A stretch of 64,000 nucleotides of DNA. Source: Lineus longissimus. Its lineage: Eukaryota; Nemertea; Pilidiophora; Heteronemertea; Lineidae. This document shows positions 24,205 through 35,300 of this stretch, in pieces. The notes under the pieces are model-generated. The model saw only the letters and a program-made list of their open reading frames with translations. It searched no databases and had not been told where the DNA came from. The position numbers and the translations under genes were made by a program. The stretch is from NCBI RefSeq assembly GCF_910592395.1, contig NC_088308.1:28969501-29033500 (forward strand), written 5' to 3'. Numbering within the stretch: position 1 is the stretch's first letter; each line of letters begins with the position of its first letter.

Positions 24205-24699
24205 GTGCATATTCTGTGGCATGAATCGCTTTGTTTCTTTTTTCTGACGCCAACGATCAATCCCAAGATGTCCACCATGTGTTGGAGAGATGTTGTGACG
24301 AGAGACAATCAGTAGATAATCTGAACATCTCGTCAAGAATAACTAATTGATCCAACTGACCACGGGACACAATTCATGTTCGCAGTCGCCTGTTGACAGG
24401 GTGTCCCCATAGTTTTGAAACCTCTGTAACATCCACATGGTGATCCATGTTTGTATGGTTGATCCTTGACATGTCCCCAGATGTCCACCTTGTGTTTCAA
24501 ATAACGCTGTTCTCAGCATACAGTATCAAAATATACTGGAGGAAGACAATACACATGAGGCAGTATCGAAAGACAAGTCTCATTGCAGAGAAACATATTC
24601 ATACTCGAGGACGACCATTCACATGAGACAAGTCTCATTGTATATTCATACTCAATAGTCAATATGATATCTGAAGGACTAAGCCGCAAATCAGGAATG

Positions 24700-25380
24700 A
24701 CAGGTTCCCAACCTGCCGCTTGGTGTTACAGGAGAACTATTCCCCTGGTATGGAATTCCATTGTGGCTGTTGTTGTAAGTCGCATCGTCCTCTGTCCCCG
24801 CCTCTGTCGATCACAACTTGTTGATGGTGTAGCAGGAGGGATTATCCTCTGTCTTTCACAATCTTGTCGCCTGTCTCGCACAACTGAAATGTCCAGTCCC
24901 CCACCGTTCGCAGCTTGTGACTGGTGACCAGGAGGTATCCGAGTATAGCCCCTGGTCTTTCACAGAAGTTGGTAGGAGGTATAACGGCTGGCTTTCACAC
25001 CGTGGTCGCCTGACTTTCACAGGTTGTGGCTGGTGTAGCAGGAGGACTACCCCCATCGTTCAAAACTTGACCAAATGTCTTTTACAACCTGGTGGTCCCC
25101 GTTTCTCGAGCAGCTGAAACAGGAGCCTTTACAAACTGTGTCTAGTGTTACAGGTGAAATAGCCCACTCATTTCTACATGATGGTCCCTTGTCCTTTACG
25201 ATGTTGCCCCATCTCTCACAACCTGGCTGGTGAAGCAGGAGGTACTGTCCTTGGTCGATCACAACCGTTGTCTGGTGTAGCAGGTGAAATAGTCCACTGA
25301 TAAAATTTGGTCCCCTGTATTTCATGACGTTGTCCTCAGTCTCTCACAACCTATAGCTGGTGTAACAGGAGGTACACTAC
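24700..25380. repeat. Degenerate tandem repeats inside the inverted-repeat segment
   Basis: Phrases such as GGTGTAGCAGGAGG, TCTTTCACAA and TGGTCGCCTG recur at irregular 60-130 bp spacing, as in an old minisatellite that has diverged. Short frames rich in repeated residues on the minus strand are by-products. Confidence 0.55.
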
Positions 25381-26023
25381 CAAATGGGAATATCTGTCTG
25401 TATAAAGGGGATATGGTGATATTTGAATCTTAGAGGGCGCCACTGTCAGTAACTGTTAAAGGGAAGTCTGCCGCTTTAGTTGAAGGTGAAATTTGTCGAT
25501 ATTTCAAGTTGTGAAGAAAAAGCTACAACCGTCATTGGATTGCCCCACCTTTAAAAAATTGGCATGTGGGTATGTGGTTTTAGACACTGCCCATGTACTC
25601 GGCGCTGTGGATTCCTATCTATTGAGAGGACGGAACGCCGTCTATTAGTGTCGTTCCATAAGTTTATGATGGGCCAATCAAATTGGCGACGTCAAGGGTC
25701 ACCGAGGAGAAGAGGATGACAAATAGCACGATCTCGTTGTAATATCTTTATTGAACAATAAATTATTAGAGTAGAATTTACAACTTTTTCTGGGAGTTTC
25801 TACAGCCGGGGATAGAATGTCCGGGAACCAAGCATTCTATCACTCACTTTAATCTGGAGCTATTGGCGGTCATGGCATCTAGTACAGAACCATTTATAGC
25901 AACAGAATACAACAGGCCCGGCACGCGAATTGTTTTTCCTCCTGAACCTTTGGGGCACTATAGTGTACATTTGTACAGGGACTTTCAGCCAATCAGATTT
26001 CGACAAATACATGACATCAGAAG

Positions 26024-26125
26024 TCTTAGAAACTTTAGAGCAGTTGGTGGAGCGCTCGTCAGAAATGGCAGAATACGATGTTCGATCCAAAGGTCGCGAG
26101 TTCGAATCCGGTTGTGGACAACATT
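26024..26125 (+). mobile_element. tRNA-like sequence followed by T9 run
   Basis: TAGAGCAGTTGGTGGAGCGC (A-box region) is followed by GAGTTCGAATCCGG, a B-box close to GGTTCGANTCC, at tRNA-like spacing, then by TTTTTTTTT, a pol III type terminator. The D-arm and acceptor stem do not pair properly, so a tRNA pseudogene or tRNA-derived SINE is more likely than a working tRNA. Confidence 0.5.
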
Positions 26126-26944
26126 TTTTTTTTCTTTTATTCTTAATTATTTTATTTTTATAATGCATTTCTTTTCCCTTGTTATTTAGATTTTAGATAT
26201 TTGAGTTATGCTGCCTGCAACATAGCCTACCTACAGAAAGGACTTGAACAATAGCCTATCTCCAAGATCCAAGGGATAGTTCTTCAGATATTATATTGAG
26301 TGTGAATATACAATGAGACTTGTCTCATGTGAATGGTCTTCCTCCAGTATGAATATGTTTCTCTGCAATGAGACTTGTCTTTCGATACTGCCTCATGTGT
26401 ATGGTCTTCCTCCAGTATATTTTGATACTGTATGCTTCAAAAAAGCGGTTCATGATGACGCCCCGATGACGACACAGATTTATCGGATTCTGATTGGCTG
26501 AGAACTTGTGTACAAAGCGAAAATGTACACTGTACTGCCCGAAATTTTCTGCTTTTACAGCAGAGTATTTCCCCCGACTCCCGTAAGGTATCGGCGATCT
26601 GTGACCTGATCATCCTGATAATGTTGATGTAATTGTGATGTCATGATGTGACTGGGCACTGCCACCTCGTCATTCTGAAGACTGGCACTCATCATTCTCG
26701 CTTTCACACCTCATGGGCCGAGGGGTCAGTCACCTCTGCAATCATGAGACAGATCAAGTTAATGGTCAAATTCAGGAACACTAAAAGATCAAGATTTCCT
26801 TACAATAAATTTTCAGCAAGACTTGCCTTTGACTTGGACAGTCGCAACGTGAATTAAGACTATAGACCTGCCACTTTAGTTTTCCTGGCAATATGGTCCA
26901 TCAGAATAGCACCAGGTAGCATACTAATGCTGTCTTTATAATAC

Positions 26945-27330
26945 CTTTAAAGGCACTATGGCAAACTTCCATCTCCAATCACATCAAAGTATGTTGGATC
27001 AAACACCCACACAGGGTCTCCTAATTATCATGATCATATACATTATCAAAAAGTAACATATCGCCTTCTTTTCGGCGAAACCGAGACTGAATTATTCACA
27101 TTGTGTTCAACTGCGTTCATTTCGCAGTCAATTCATTAGTTACCAATGTATGCCTTAGAGGGGGCAGAATGGCACTGTTTAAACAAGAAGTCTCATCAAC
27201 AGCCTCAAAGAATATTGGATCGACGGCACACAGGGCCTCCCAGAGATACTGTCAATGACGAGATATGACTGGGCCTTCTGTAAGATTAGTTTCTCCGCCA
27301 AACTCGAGACTGAAGGATTAAAATCTTGTG
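26945..27330. repeat. Old diverged tandem duplication, about 215-bp spacing
   Basis: The stretch from about 26950 to 27100 (GGATCAAACACCCACACAGGG ... CGAAACCGAGACTGAA) is matched loosely by about 27165-27325 (GGATCGACGGCACACAGGG ... CAAACTCGAGACTGAA). Order of the shared words is conserved with small indels. No coding content. Confidence 0.5.
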
Positions 27331-29175
27331 TTTATAGGCCAACAAATGCAAACACTTCCAATGAACCCCCTACAAGAGACGAGTGGCTCTTCGTCTCCCC
27401 GACTTTGACACCCTACTACGAACATATCAATAGATCAGCCAGCGGTCCTCGGTGTCGCCGCGTGGGTTACGTCCAATGAAATTGTTTGCAAATGTCAGGG
27501 AACCACGATCTGACATCCATAACCAGCGTATCCCCTTTTCATGCCAGTTACAGTCGGGTGCTACACCACAGTCGGGATAGTGGCCGCCAAATGAATTGTT
27601 GTTGAATTTAAAACTGTTAACTGTTAACTGTTAACCTTCATGAATTCAGTGGAGATTTCCACATCACAGGATAGAAGAGCAATGATGGGATCTCGCTGAT
27701 TTAACATGATCACTTCCATCTTCACCATCATGACTTGAACGTGCGCCTTTAGTTTCTTTGAGCAAATGGTATTTGATTAGGGATGGCAATTAAAATTGCC
27801 GTTGAACATGTGCAAGAAGTGCAGTGATGTACATAATTCAACATGTCTGGCTTGAAATTTCAAACTGCGCAGTTCATTCCCGCCTTGATTGTATGACTAT
27901 TTCTGCAATAAAAACCCTTTGAAACCAACCCATACCTTTATCAGGAATAGATACCGTGCTTTACCTTCTGCTGCAGCCGTTTTGATTTGTTTCGGAAAAT
28001 TTGAAGGCATTTTTACGTTTGAAATCGGAGAAAGTGTTCCCGCGATGTTCTCCGCATCACACACACCAACCGACTGGCGTTCAAATCAACCGCGACCGAT
28101 CATGATCAAAGACAATACATTTGTCGTCGCGGCATCCGGGCACCTCCTTAAACCAGGCCGGCTGGCAGTAATCTGCTCAAGAGAGACCTTTGTTCTGTCA
28201 ATGATGAATATGACAGGCATTGTTAAAATGTGGGATTTGCTTTAGCATACATACTTGTACATGTACATATGCTGAGCTGTGGAAGTGCATTAGGCAGGTT
28301 ATGTAAGCCAAAAGACGATGTAAATGCATTTTGTCGTATTGGAGAGATTTCACTGCACGAAATGGGTTGGAATACCAAGTTAATTTTGTTACACCGAGAT
28401 CGGTATTCTAGCTGTGAAATGTGTTATAATTACAATATACTGAGATGGTATATACATTGTATTTCGAATATAGGCTAATGATCAGTATACTTCAGCACAT
28501 TCTTTACCCCTAGTAGGCCTATACTGATATTCATATCCAATTAAACTAGATTCTTTCGTATCAATGTGTTATACTAAAGAACATGAGGCAATAATATTGG
28601 ATATTAAATATGAAGTATAACACATGATCCATCACGGCATCCTACCATGCTGTAAGATAGAAACTTGAAAAATGCTGCGTCAGTATTCAAGTTGGAAGCC
28701 CTGAAGGCAGTAGGCCTGTTGTGGAAGAAACAAGGCTGTGAATGTCCTCCAGAAAATTGTGAGATTACAGAAAATTGTGAGATTCTAGCTTAGACCAAGT
28801 CAGTAGATTATGATGCATGTACTTGAATGACGTCATGCATGTCAGACTCCCAGAGAGAAGGTAGCTCAATCCAAGGAAAAGGATCAAGGTGGCTGTTTTA
28901 CGATGAGGCAAAAACAATTTGTAAGGTTGTGACTGTCTTCGGAGTAGGCCTATGCAACTAAGCACCAACATACATTAGTCGGTCAATTTGACACACACAA
29001 GTACTTCCAATTTGCAGGATCCCCCCCCCCCCGATGCACACTTCATTAAGCTTAGAGTAACCTGCCTATTCGGCAAAAAGTCCTTTCTGAAAGACCTAGT
29101 CATCTCCGAAACGAATTCGATTTGGAGCGTAACGACTGGGGGCGAAACGACCGGATACCGTTTAAAGAGCTCGTA

Positions 29176-29184
29176 TCACGTGAC
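29176..29184. promoter_or_regulatory. Palindromic E-box TCACGTGAC upstream of SNX29
   Basis: TCACGTGAC lies about 130 bases before the inferred SNX29 start codon. CACGTG E-boxes with flanking TC/GA are bound by USF, MITF and TFEB family factors in animals. One site next to one gene is suggestive only; no TATA box is seen. Confidence 0.3.
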
Positions 29185-29313
29185 GCATGAGGATGGTCTG
29201 ATTTTTGTCTCCGTTTCTGAGATTATAAACATTGCTGTGTTCACTAATTCTCCTCCTAGAAACTGATGCATTTTTATGTCTGAGTGACTTGGAGCTGGAC
29301 TGGAGTGGACGGG

Positions 29314-32300
29314 ATGACAAATATAAACGGTAATTTGTGCATATTTGCTGACAAACAACCAAAAAGTTGTTGATTCTCAGTGAACATTACATGGTGAATC
29401 TCATGATGATTGCATGGATATGATTAAGATAGGCCTAGGGGCCTAGGGCTAGGCCTGTAGAGTGTAGGCCTAGGCCTACATACATGTCATGTATGATGTT
29501 GATGTCATTTGATCCACACACGGGCTTGACGCTCTCCACCCCGGTAAAAAACCTATAAACCTCATGACCTTATTTTTGATCAGTCTATGATTATGGTAAA
29601 CAGTAGCCACAATGTTGTTCATGTGTGATGTAGGCCCCCTATTCAATTATTGTGACGTTCTGTTTGATTTAATAGTCGTATCGCGATCGTAAGTCGACCG
29701 CAGAGCTAAGTTACCGGATGCCGAACAAATTTATTGTTTTATACCTTTGCTTTAACATGTTTTTGTTGCAGGTGCCTCGTCTGTGAATGACCGCCAGGGC
29801 CATCTCAACCGCCTCCTTGATGCCGTCAAACAGGTAACGGGTCGAAGTCACAATATGTTCAGCCAATGTTTATCGACTTGGCCTTGTTCGTCTTCCCTCA
29901 ATCAACACTGGACATTATTCTTACCTTTTGACAGAATATGTGTGACCAAACCCTTGATGAGTTTGTGGATGAGCTTTGATTCTACGTTGTCATTGCTTGA
30001 AACTAAATGAAGTGTTTGCTACACCATTGTACACCTCGACCCCATTCTTATGAAGGGTGACCCCATTCTTGTGAAGGGTGACCCCATTCTTGTGGAGGGT
30101 GATCCATTTGCATAAGGCCACAAATACTCTTCCATTCAAATCTAAATCAGATGATGAACTCTGTTTTACTTTGGTCAGTTTTGATAATCTGGTGTACGAT
30201 TCTTCATTTCAGTGTCAGGTTCGATTTGGTGGCAAGAAGGAATTGGCTACAGATTCAGATAGCAGGTTGGTATATGCCCAACATGTTCATGTCATGAGAC
30301 TTGGCTGTAATGCCTGTTGCTTCGTGTTCAGCAGGCCTCTGGTGGGATGTGTGGAGTGAGTCAGCTAGGGAAAGTTACTGAATGTGTACGCGACCTACTT
30401 TGATGGACTGCCATTCTGCCTCTGGTATCCCCGGCAGTTGTTAGTCTCATTCCATGATAGTCTGCAACAGGCATTCTTGTTATGGTGTATCGTGGGTGAA
30501 CATTTCGTTTTGGCTGATGTTAACATGAAATTTGTTTCTTCCTTTATTTCAGGGTTAGTTGTCTGTGTTCATCATGGGAGGTTGTACTTCAGCACGGCAT
30601 GAGGCATACCAAGAAGGCACTCTCAACTCTCAAGTAAGTCTACTGTCGTATTGACAGGAAATCACCTACTGCTGTCACAAGGTATTCATGAGTGACCACT
30701 TCTCAAAAGATTGATTTCATTGCGGTACCCATGGTGTACACTTGACATTGGCCACATGACCAAGCTTGGCATTTGTGTCTGAAGGAGTTACACTTGAATC
30801 ACCAGCGGTTTTTACCTCCTTCAGAGTGGGGTCATATTATCGGCAGCTATTTCTAAAGACATGACAAAATAGAACACTTCATCATTCCCAGGCACTGAAA
30901 GCATACCTTGTACATGTAGTATTCAGTGCATTCTGCCAGGATAATAAGGTTAAGTTTTGACCCACTTTTGAATATAACTGCATCTGCTGCATGGAGGTTA
31001 TTTGTCATCTTAGAGCTATTGATCATTCACATTGATGGCCAATGGTAGAATCTATGGTGAGTTACCTCTCTCCTAGATTCTATGACAGAAACTTTGCTGT
31101 GAGAAGTTGAACTTGACCACTGTTTAACCTCTAACTTGTTGTTGCAGACAAGTAAGCGAGATGACTGGCCTGACTAAGATGACTGGTGTCCTCGCAGAGA
31201 TCAAAAATCTGGAAACTGAACCAGGTATAACAAGAGTTTTGTGACGATACTGTGTTATACATTAATTACATTGTATGGCATTGTGACTCTCTCTGTTTCA
31301 CTACTCCAGAGTTCCTCTATAGAAACCTATAATAGTGACAGACAGTCTGCAGTATGAAGGCCTCGATCAATTAAAAAGCACACTGTATAAAACCTGCTGT
31401 TCATGCCATTTGTTCCGAAAAGAAAACATGAGAAATGATGAAAATGAGAATCTTAATTGATGATGTTGACATTCCAGCATTTTGGCAGTTTGTGAAGGAG
31501 TATCTGAATAAACATGAGCTACAGCGCTATGCAATGCTGAAGAACATCCATACAGATGCCGGTCGAGGAAGGGCATGGTTACGATCGGCCTTCAATGAAC
31601 ATTCCCTGGAAAGATACATGCACATGATGATAGGAGATGATTCGTTACTAGTGTAAGTGAAGTAATGATAAAGCTTGAGATGTAAGGTCAACATGTGGCT
31701 CCTCAGATGAAGCAGATGTTTGGGCCAGAAAGAGTTGGTCAGAAAGTGGCTCCTGTATCAAACAGAGGTTTGAGTCAGAAAGAGTTGGTCAGAAAGTGGC
31801 TCCTGTATCAAACAGATGTTTGAGTCAGAAAGAGTTGGTCAGAAAGTGGCTCCTGTATCAAACAGATGTTTGAGTCAGAAAGAGTTGGTCAGAAAGTGGC
31901 TCCTGTATCATACAGATGTTTGGGTCAGAAAGAGTTGGTCAGAAAGAGGCTCCTGTATCATACAGATGTTTGGGTCAGAAAGAGTTGGTCAGAAAGAGGC
32001 TCCTGTATCATACAGATGTTTGGGTCAGAAAGAGGCTCCTGTATCAAACAGATGTTTGAGTCAGAAATTAGCTCCTGGGGTATCAAGTATGTTCAGAAAG
32101 CAGCTTGTAGTCTTGAAATGTCTATTGTGTGTTGTTGTTGCAGCCAATATTATGAGGACTGGGCATTCCTGAGGGACCAAGAGAGGAGTAGCATGTTACC
32201 CATGATGGCTGCTGGCCTAGGGTCCATTCTCTTTGCCATCACCATAGATGACCCAGAGCTCAACACAATACGTCCAGCACAGGGCTTACTTGACCTACCT

Positions 32301-35300
32301 TTCAATCACGCCATGGCACCAGTGCATGATGAGGATCAGAAACCAGTCATAGCTGGGGAGGCTGCCATTAATGGTGAGAATCTCATGATACAGGTCATCT
32401 TTGTATTGGCTTAGTTGATCAGAGCAGATATGTGACCCATCACAGCAAAACCAGGCGCATGTCGCTCTGAGCTTGACAGGTTGAGACGGACTGTCTGTTC
32501 ATTTCTCTATTGTTTGCCTTTTGTGAAATATGAGCACATCAATTTCTTCCATTATCTCCTGGTGTCATTTAGGCTCATCTTCTGTGCGACAAGCGCCTGG
32601 TTTTGCTATGACGGGTCACATATGTTGAACTTGCTCACGCACGAGAAACTATTGTTTCTTTTCTTGTGGAGAAATACTTTTGATAGCTTAGCTACCTGAG
32701 GTGTAGACGACCAGCTTTCAACAGGAGATTTATCAGTTGAAGTTGCTTCATCATGTAGTGTTAGTAGTAGTGATCCATCCACCCACCCATTGCTTCATCA
32801 TGTAGTGTTAGTAGTAGTGATCCATCCACCCACCCATTGCTTCATCATGTAGTGTTAGTAGTAGTGATCCATCCACCCACCCATTGGTTCATCATGTAGT
32901 GTTAGTAGTAGTGATCCATCCACCCACCCATTGCTTCATCATGTAGTGTTAGTAGTAGTGATCCATCCACCCACCCATTGGTTCATCATGTAGTGTTAGT
33001 AGTAGTGATCCATCCACCCACCCATTGGTTCATCATGTAGTGTTAGTAGTAGTGATCCATCCACCCACCCATTGGTTCATCATGTAGTGTTAGTAGTAGT
33101 GATCCATCCACCCACCCATTGGTTCATCATGTAGTGTTAGTAGTAGTGATCGATCCACCCACCCATTGGTTCATCATGTAGTGTTAGTAGTAGTGATCCA
33201 TCCACCCACCCATTGCTTCATCATGTAGTGTTAGTAGTAGTGATCCATCCACCCACCCATTGGTTCATCATGTAGTGTTAGTAGTAGTGATCCATCCACC
33301 CACCCATTGCTTCATCATGTAGTGTTAGTAGTAGTGATCCATCCACCCACCCATTGCTTCATCATGTAGTGTTAGTAGTAGTGATCCATCCACCCACCCA
33401 TTGGTTCATCATGTAGTGTTAGTAGTAGTGATCCATCCACCCACCCATTGGTTCATCATGTAGTGTTAGTAGTAGTGATCCATCCACCCACCCATTGGTT
33501 CATCATGTAGTGTTAGTAGTAGTGATCCATCCACCCACCCATTGGTTTTGTTACTGTTGTTCAATTAAGGTGTTGCATGATCTTGTGGTCAGTGGCCGTA
33601 TTTCTATTTTTATATCAACACTCAGAACTGAGAATAACTTTTGTCAATGTGTGTAATGTTGGTTATTTCTCCTTTCTCTATGTTTGCTCTTCCTTGTTTC
33701 GTTACCTTATGTTGGTTACATTATGTTGGTTACATTATGTTGGTTATATCATGTTCGTTACATTATGTTCGTTACATTATGTTCGTTACATTATGTTCGT
33801 TACATTATGTTCGTTACATTATGTTGGTTATATCATGTTCGTTACATTATGTTCGTTACATTATGTTCATTACATTATGTTTGTTACATTATGTTCATTA
33901 CATTATGTTCGTTACATTATGTTGGTTACCTTATGTTGGTTACATTATGTTCGTTACCTTATGTTGGTTACATCATGTTGGTTACATTATGTTAGTTATA
34001 TTTTCTGTTTAACCAGACAAGAAACTTCCTGCTGCTGAAAAGATTAAAAAGAAAAAGAAACCGGTCAACTTTATTGATTTGGGCGGTGGAGATGAGACGT
34101 CAGAGGACCCACAGAAAGGTGCAACTTTCATTGTTGAAATCTCTGCATCCTGCATCTCACATCCTTTGATTAACAATGTAGGCAGATCTTTCACCTGAAA
34201 TGTTTCTGATATGAATCCAAAGACTCTCCCAAGTTCTCCACAAAAGGTCTTTCAGTGTTGATTAAACCTTTAATACAATTGAATCCTCAAAACACAGTGA
34301 AACCTTCATTATTCAGAAGCACTTTGGATTGTGAGATTTTTCCAAATAATCCAGCATGTTCCCCACTTCTGCTACTTCCTTGGGGATCTCGTCATTCTGT
34401 CCTGTTGATAAACCCTTCCCTGGTCTATGCTCTCTATGTGAAAACCTACCCTACTGATTAGTCACCTTCTGCTGGTGGCTAATCCCTACTCTATTCCTTG
34501 TGTCCATCTCTTGTCTTAATAAGAGTTTTGATCTGGTGTCTTAAGTGCTTTCAACTGTATAAAGCTATTGAGTTCTTGTGCATGTTGACTGGTGTCAAGT
34601 AACCCTTTGTCTTTTGTTTCAGAAAATGTCAAAGTCAAAAAAGAAAAGAGGAAGAAGAAGAAAGTGGCTAAATTAGTATCGTTTGATGAAAACACTGGAA
34701 GCTCTTCGACCAGACCTCGCGTCGTCTCCCCGGAGCCCAACTTTTCTCCTGCCTTATCTGACAAGTCGTTTGATTCTGCCTTCTCTGCGGATTACTACAT
34801 GACAAACATTTTGCCACAGGAGAAGGCGCCGGATTTACTGACATCAAGTCTTGCCGAGCCACTAGTTTCGACGTCTGCCAGCTCAAGCACGGGAACATTT
34901 GTCACACCAAGAAGTGATACTGACATCAATGTGACGGCCTCTTATCAAGCAAGTGCTCCAGAGGCAAACTCTACATTATCTAATGTCAAATCAAATTCAT
35001 TCAGTAGCTTGGTTTCTGAGAATGGACATTCAGGGAATAGTCAGATGAGGAATCAACCTGGAGCCTCTCTCAGTCCTGAGAATCAAGCAGAACTGAACAC
35101 AAGTGCAATAAATGAAAGTTTTGTGACAAATTTACAGAAACTTGACACGTCGCTTGGTACAGGTAGTGCTGATAGACAAGGATTAAGTCTTACTGGTCTG
35201 ACGTTGGGCCAGAGAGTTGTACCTCTTGTCGAACTGAATCAGGGAGCGATCAAGGACGACCAATCAGAAGTGTCCAGCATTTACACATCGGCGCCAACCA

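Larger units (their letters stand above)
24516..26435. mobile_element. 1.9-kb segment bounded by about 165-bp inverted repeats
   Basis: Bases 24516-24680 recur as the reverse complement at about 26268-26435 with few differences, from GCATACAGTATCAAAATATA to ATATCTGAAG. Each arm contains two related sub-repeats around GACAAGTCTCATTG. No transposase is encoded between the arms and no clear target-site duplication flanks them. It could be a non-autonomous TIR element or an inverted local duplication. Confidence 0.65.
24205..29175. other. Intergenic region between PAPSS and SNX29
   Basis: No coding exon is recognised on either strand. It holds the inverted-repeat-bounded segment, a tRNA-like sequence and an old duplication, all listed separately. 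The remainder (for example 27480-29000) is AT-rich sequence with only short random frames. Confidence 0.5.

Noticed and set aside
24583-25325. Cys/His-rich short frames on both strands suggesting a zinc-binding protein
   Set aside because: They arise from a degenerate tandem repeat and do not extend as one frame.
26024-26125. Functional tRNA gene
   Set aside because: B-box and T-run are present but the acceptor stem and D-arm do not pair; kept only as a tRNA-like element.
31816-32414. 118- and 182-codon frames before an SNX29 exon
   Set aside because: The first part is the 50-bp array; only the part from 32144 is a real exon with a clean acceptor.
33577-34038. 153-codon hydrophobic frame resembling a membrane protein
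   Set aside because: The Tyr/Ile/Met/Leu-rich pattern is the 12-bp array translated; it runs into the SNX29 exon in a different frame.
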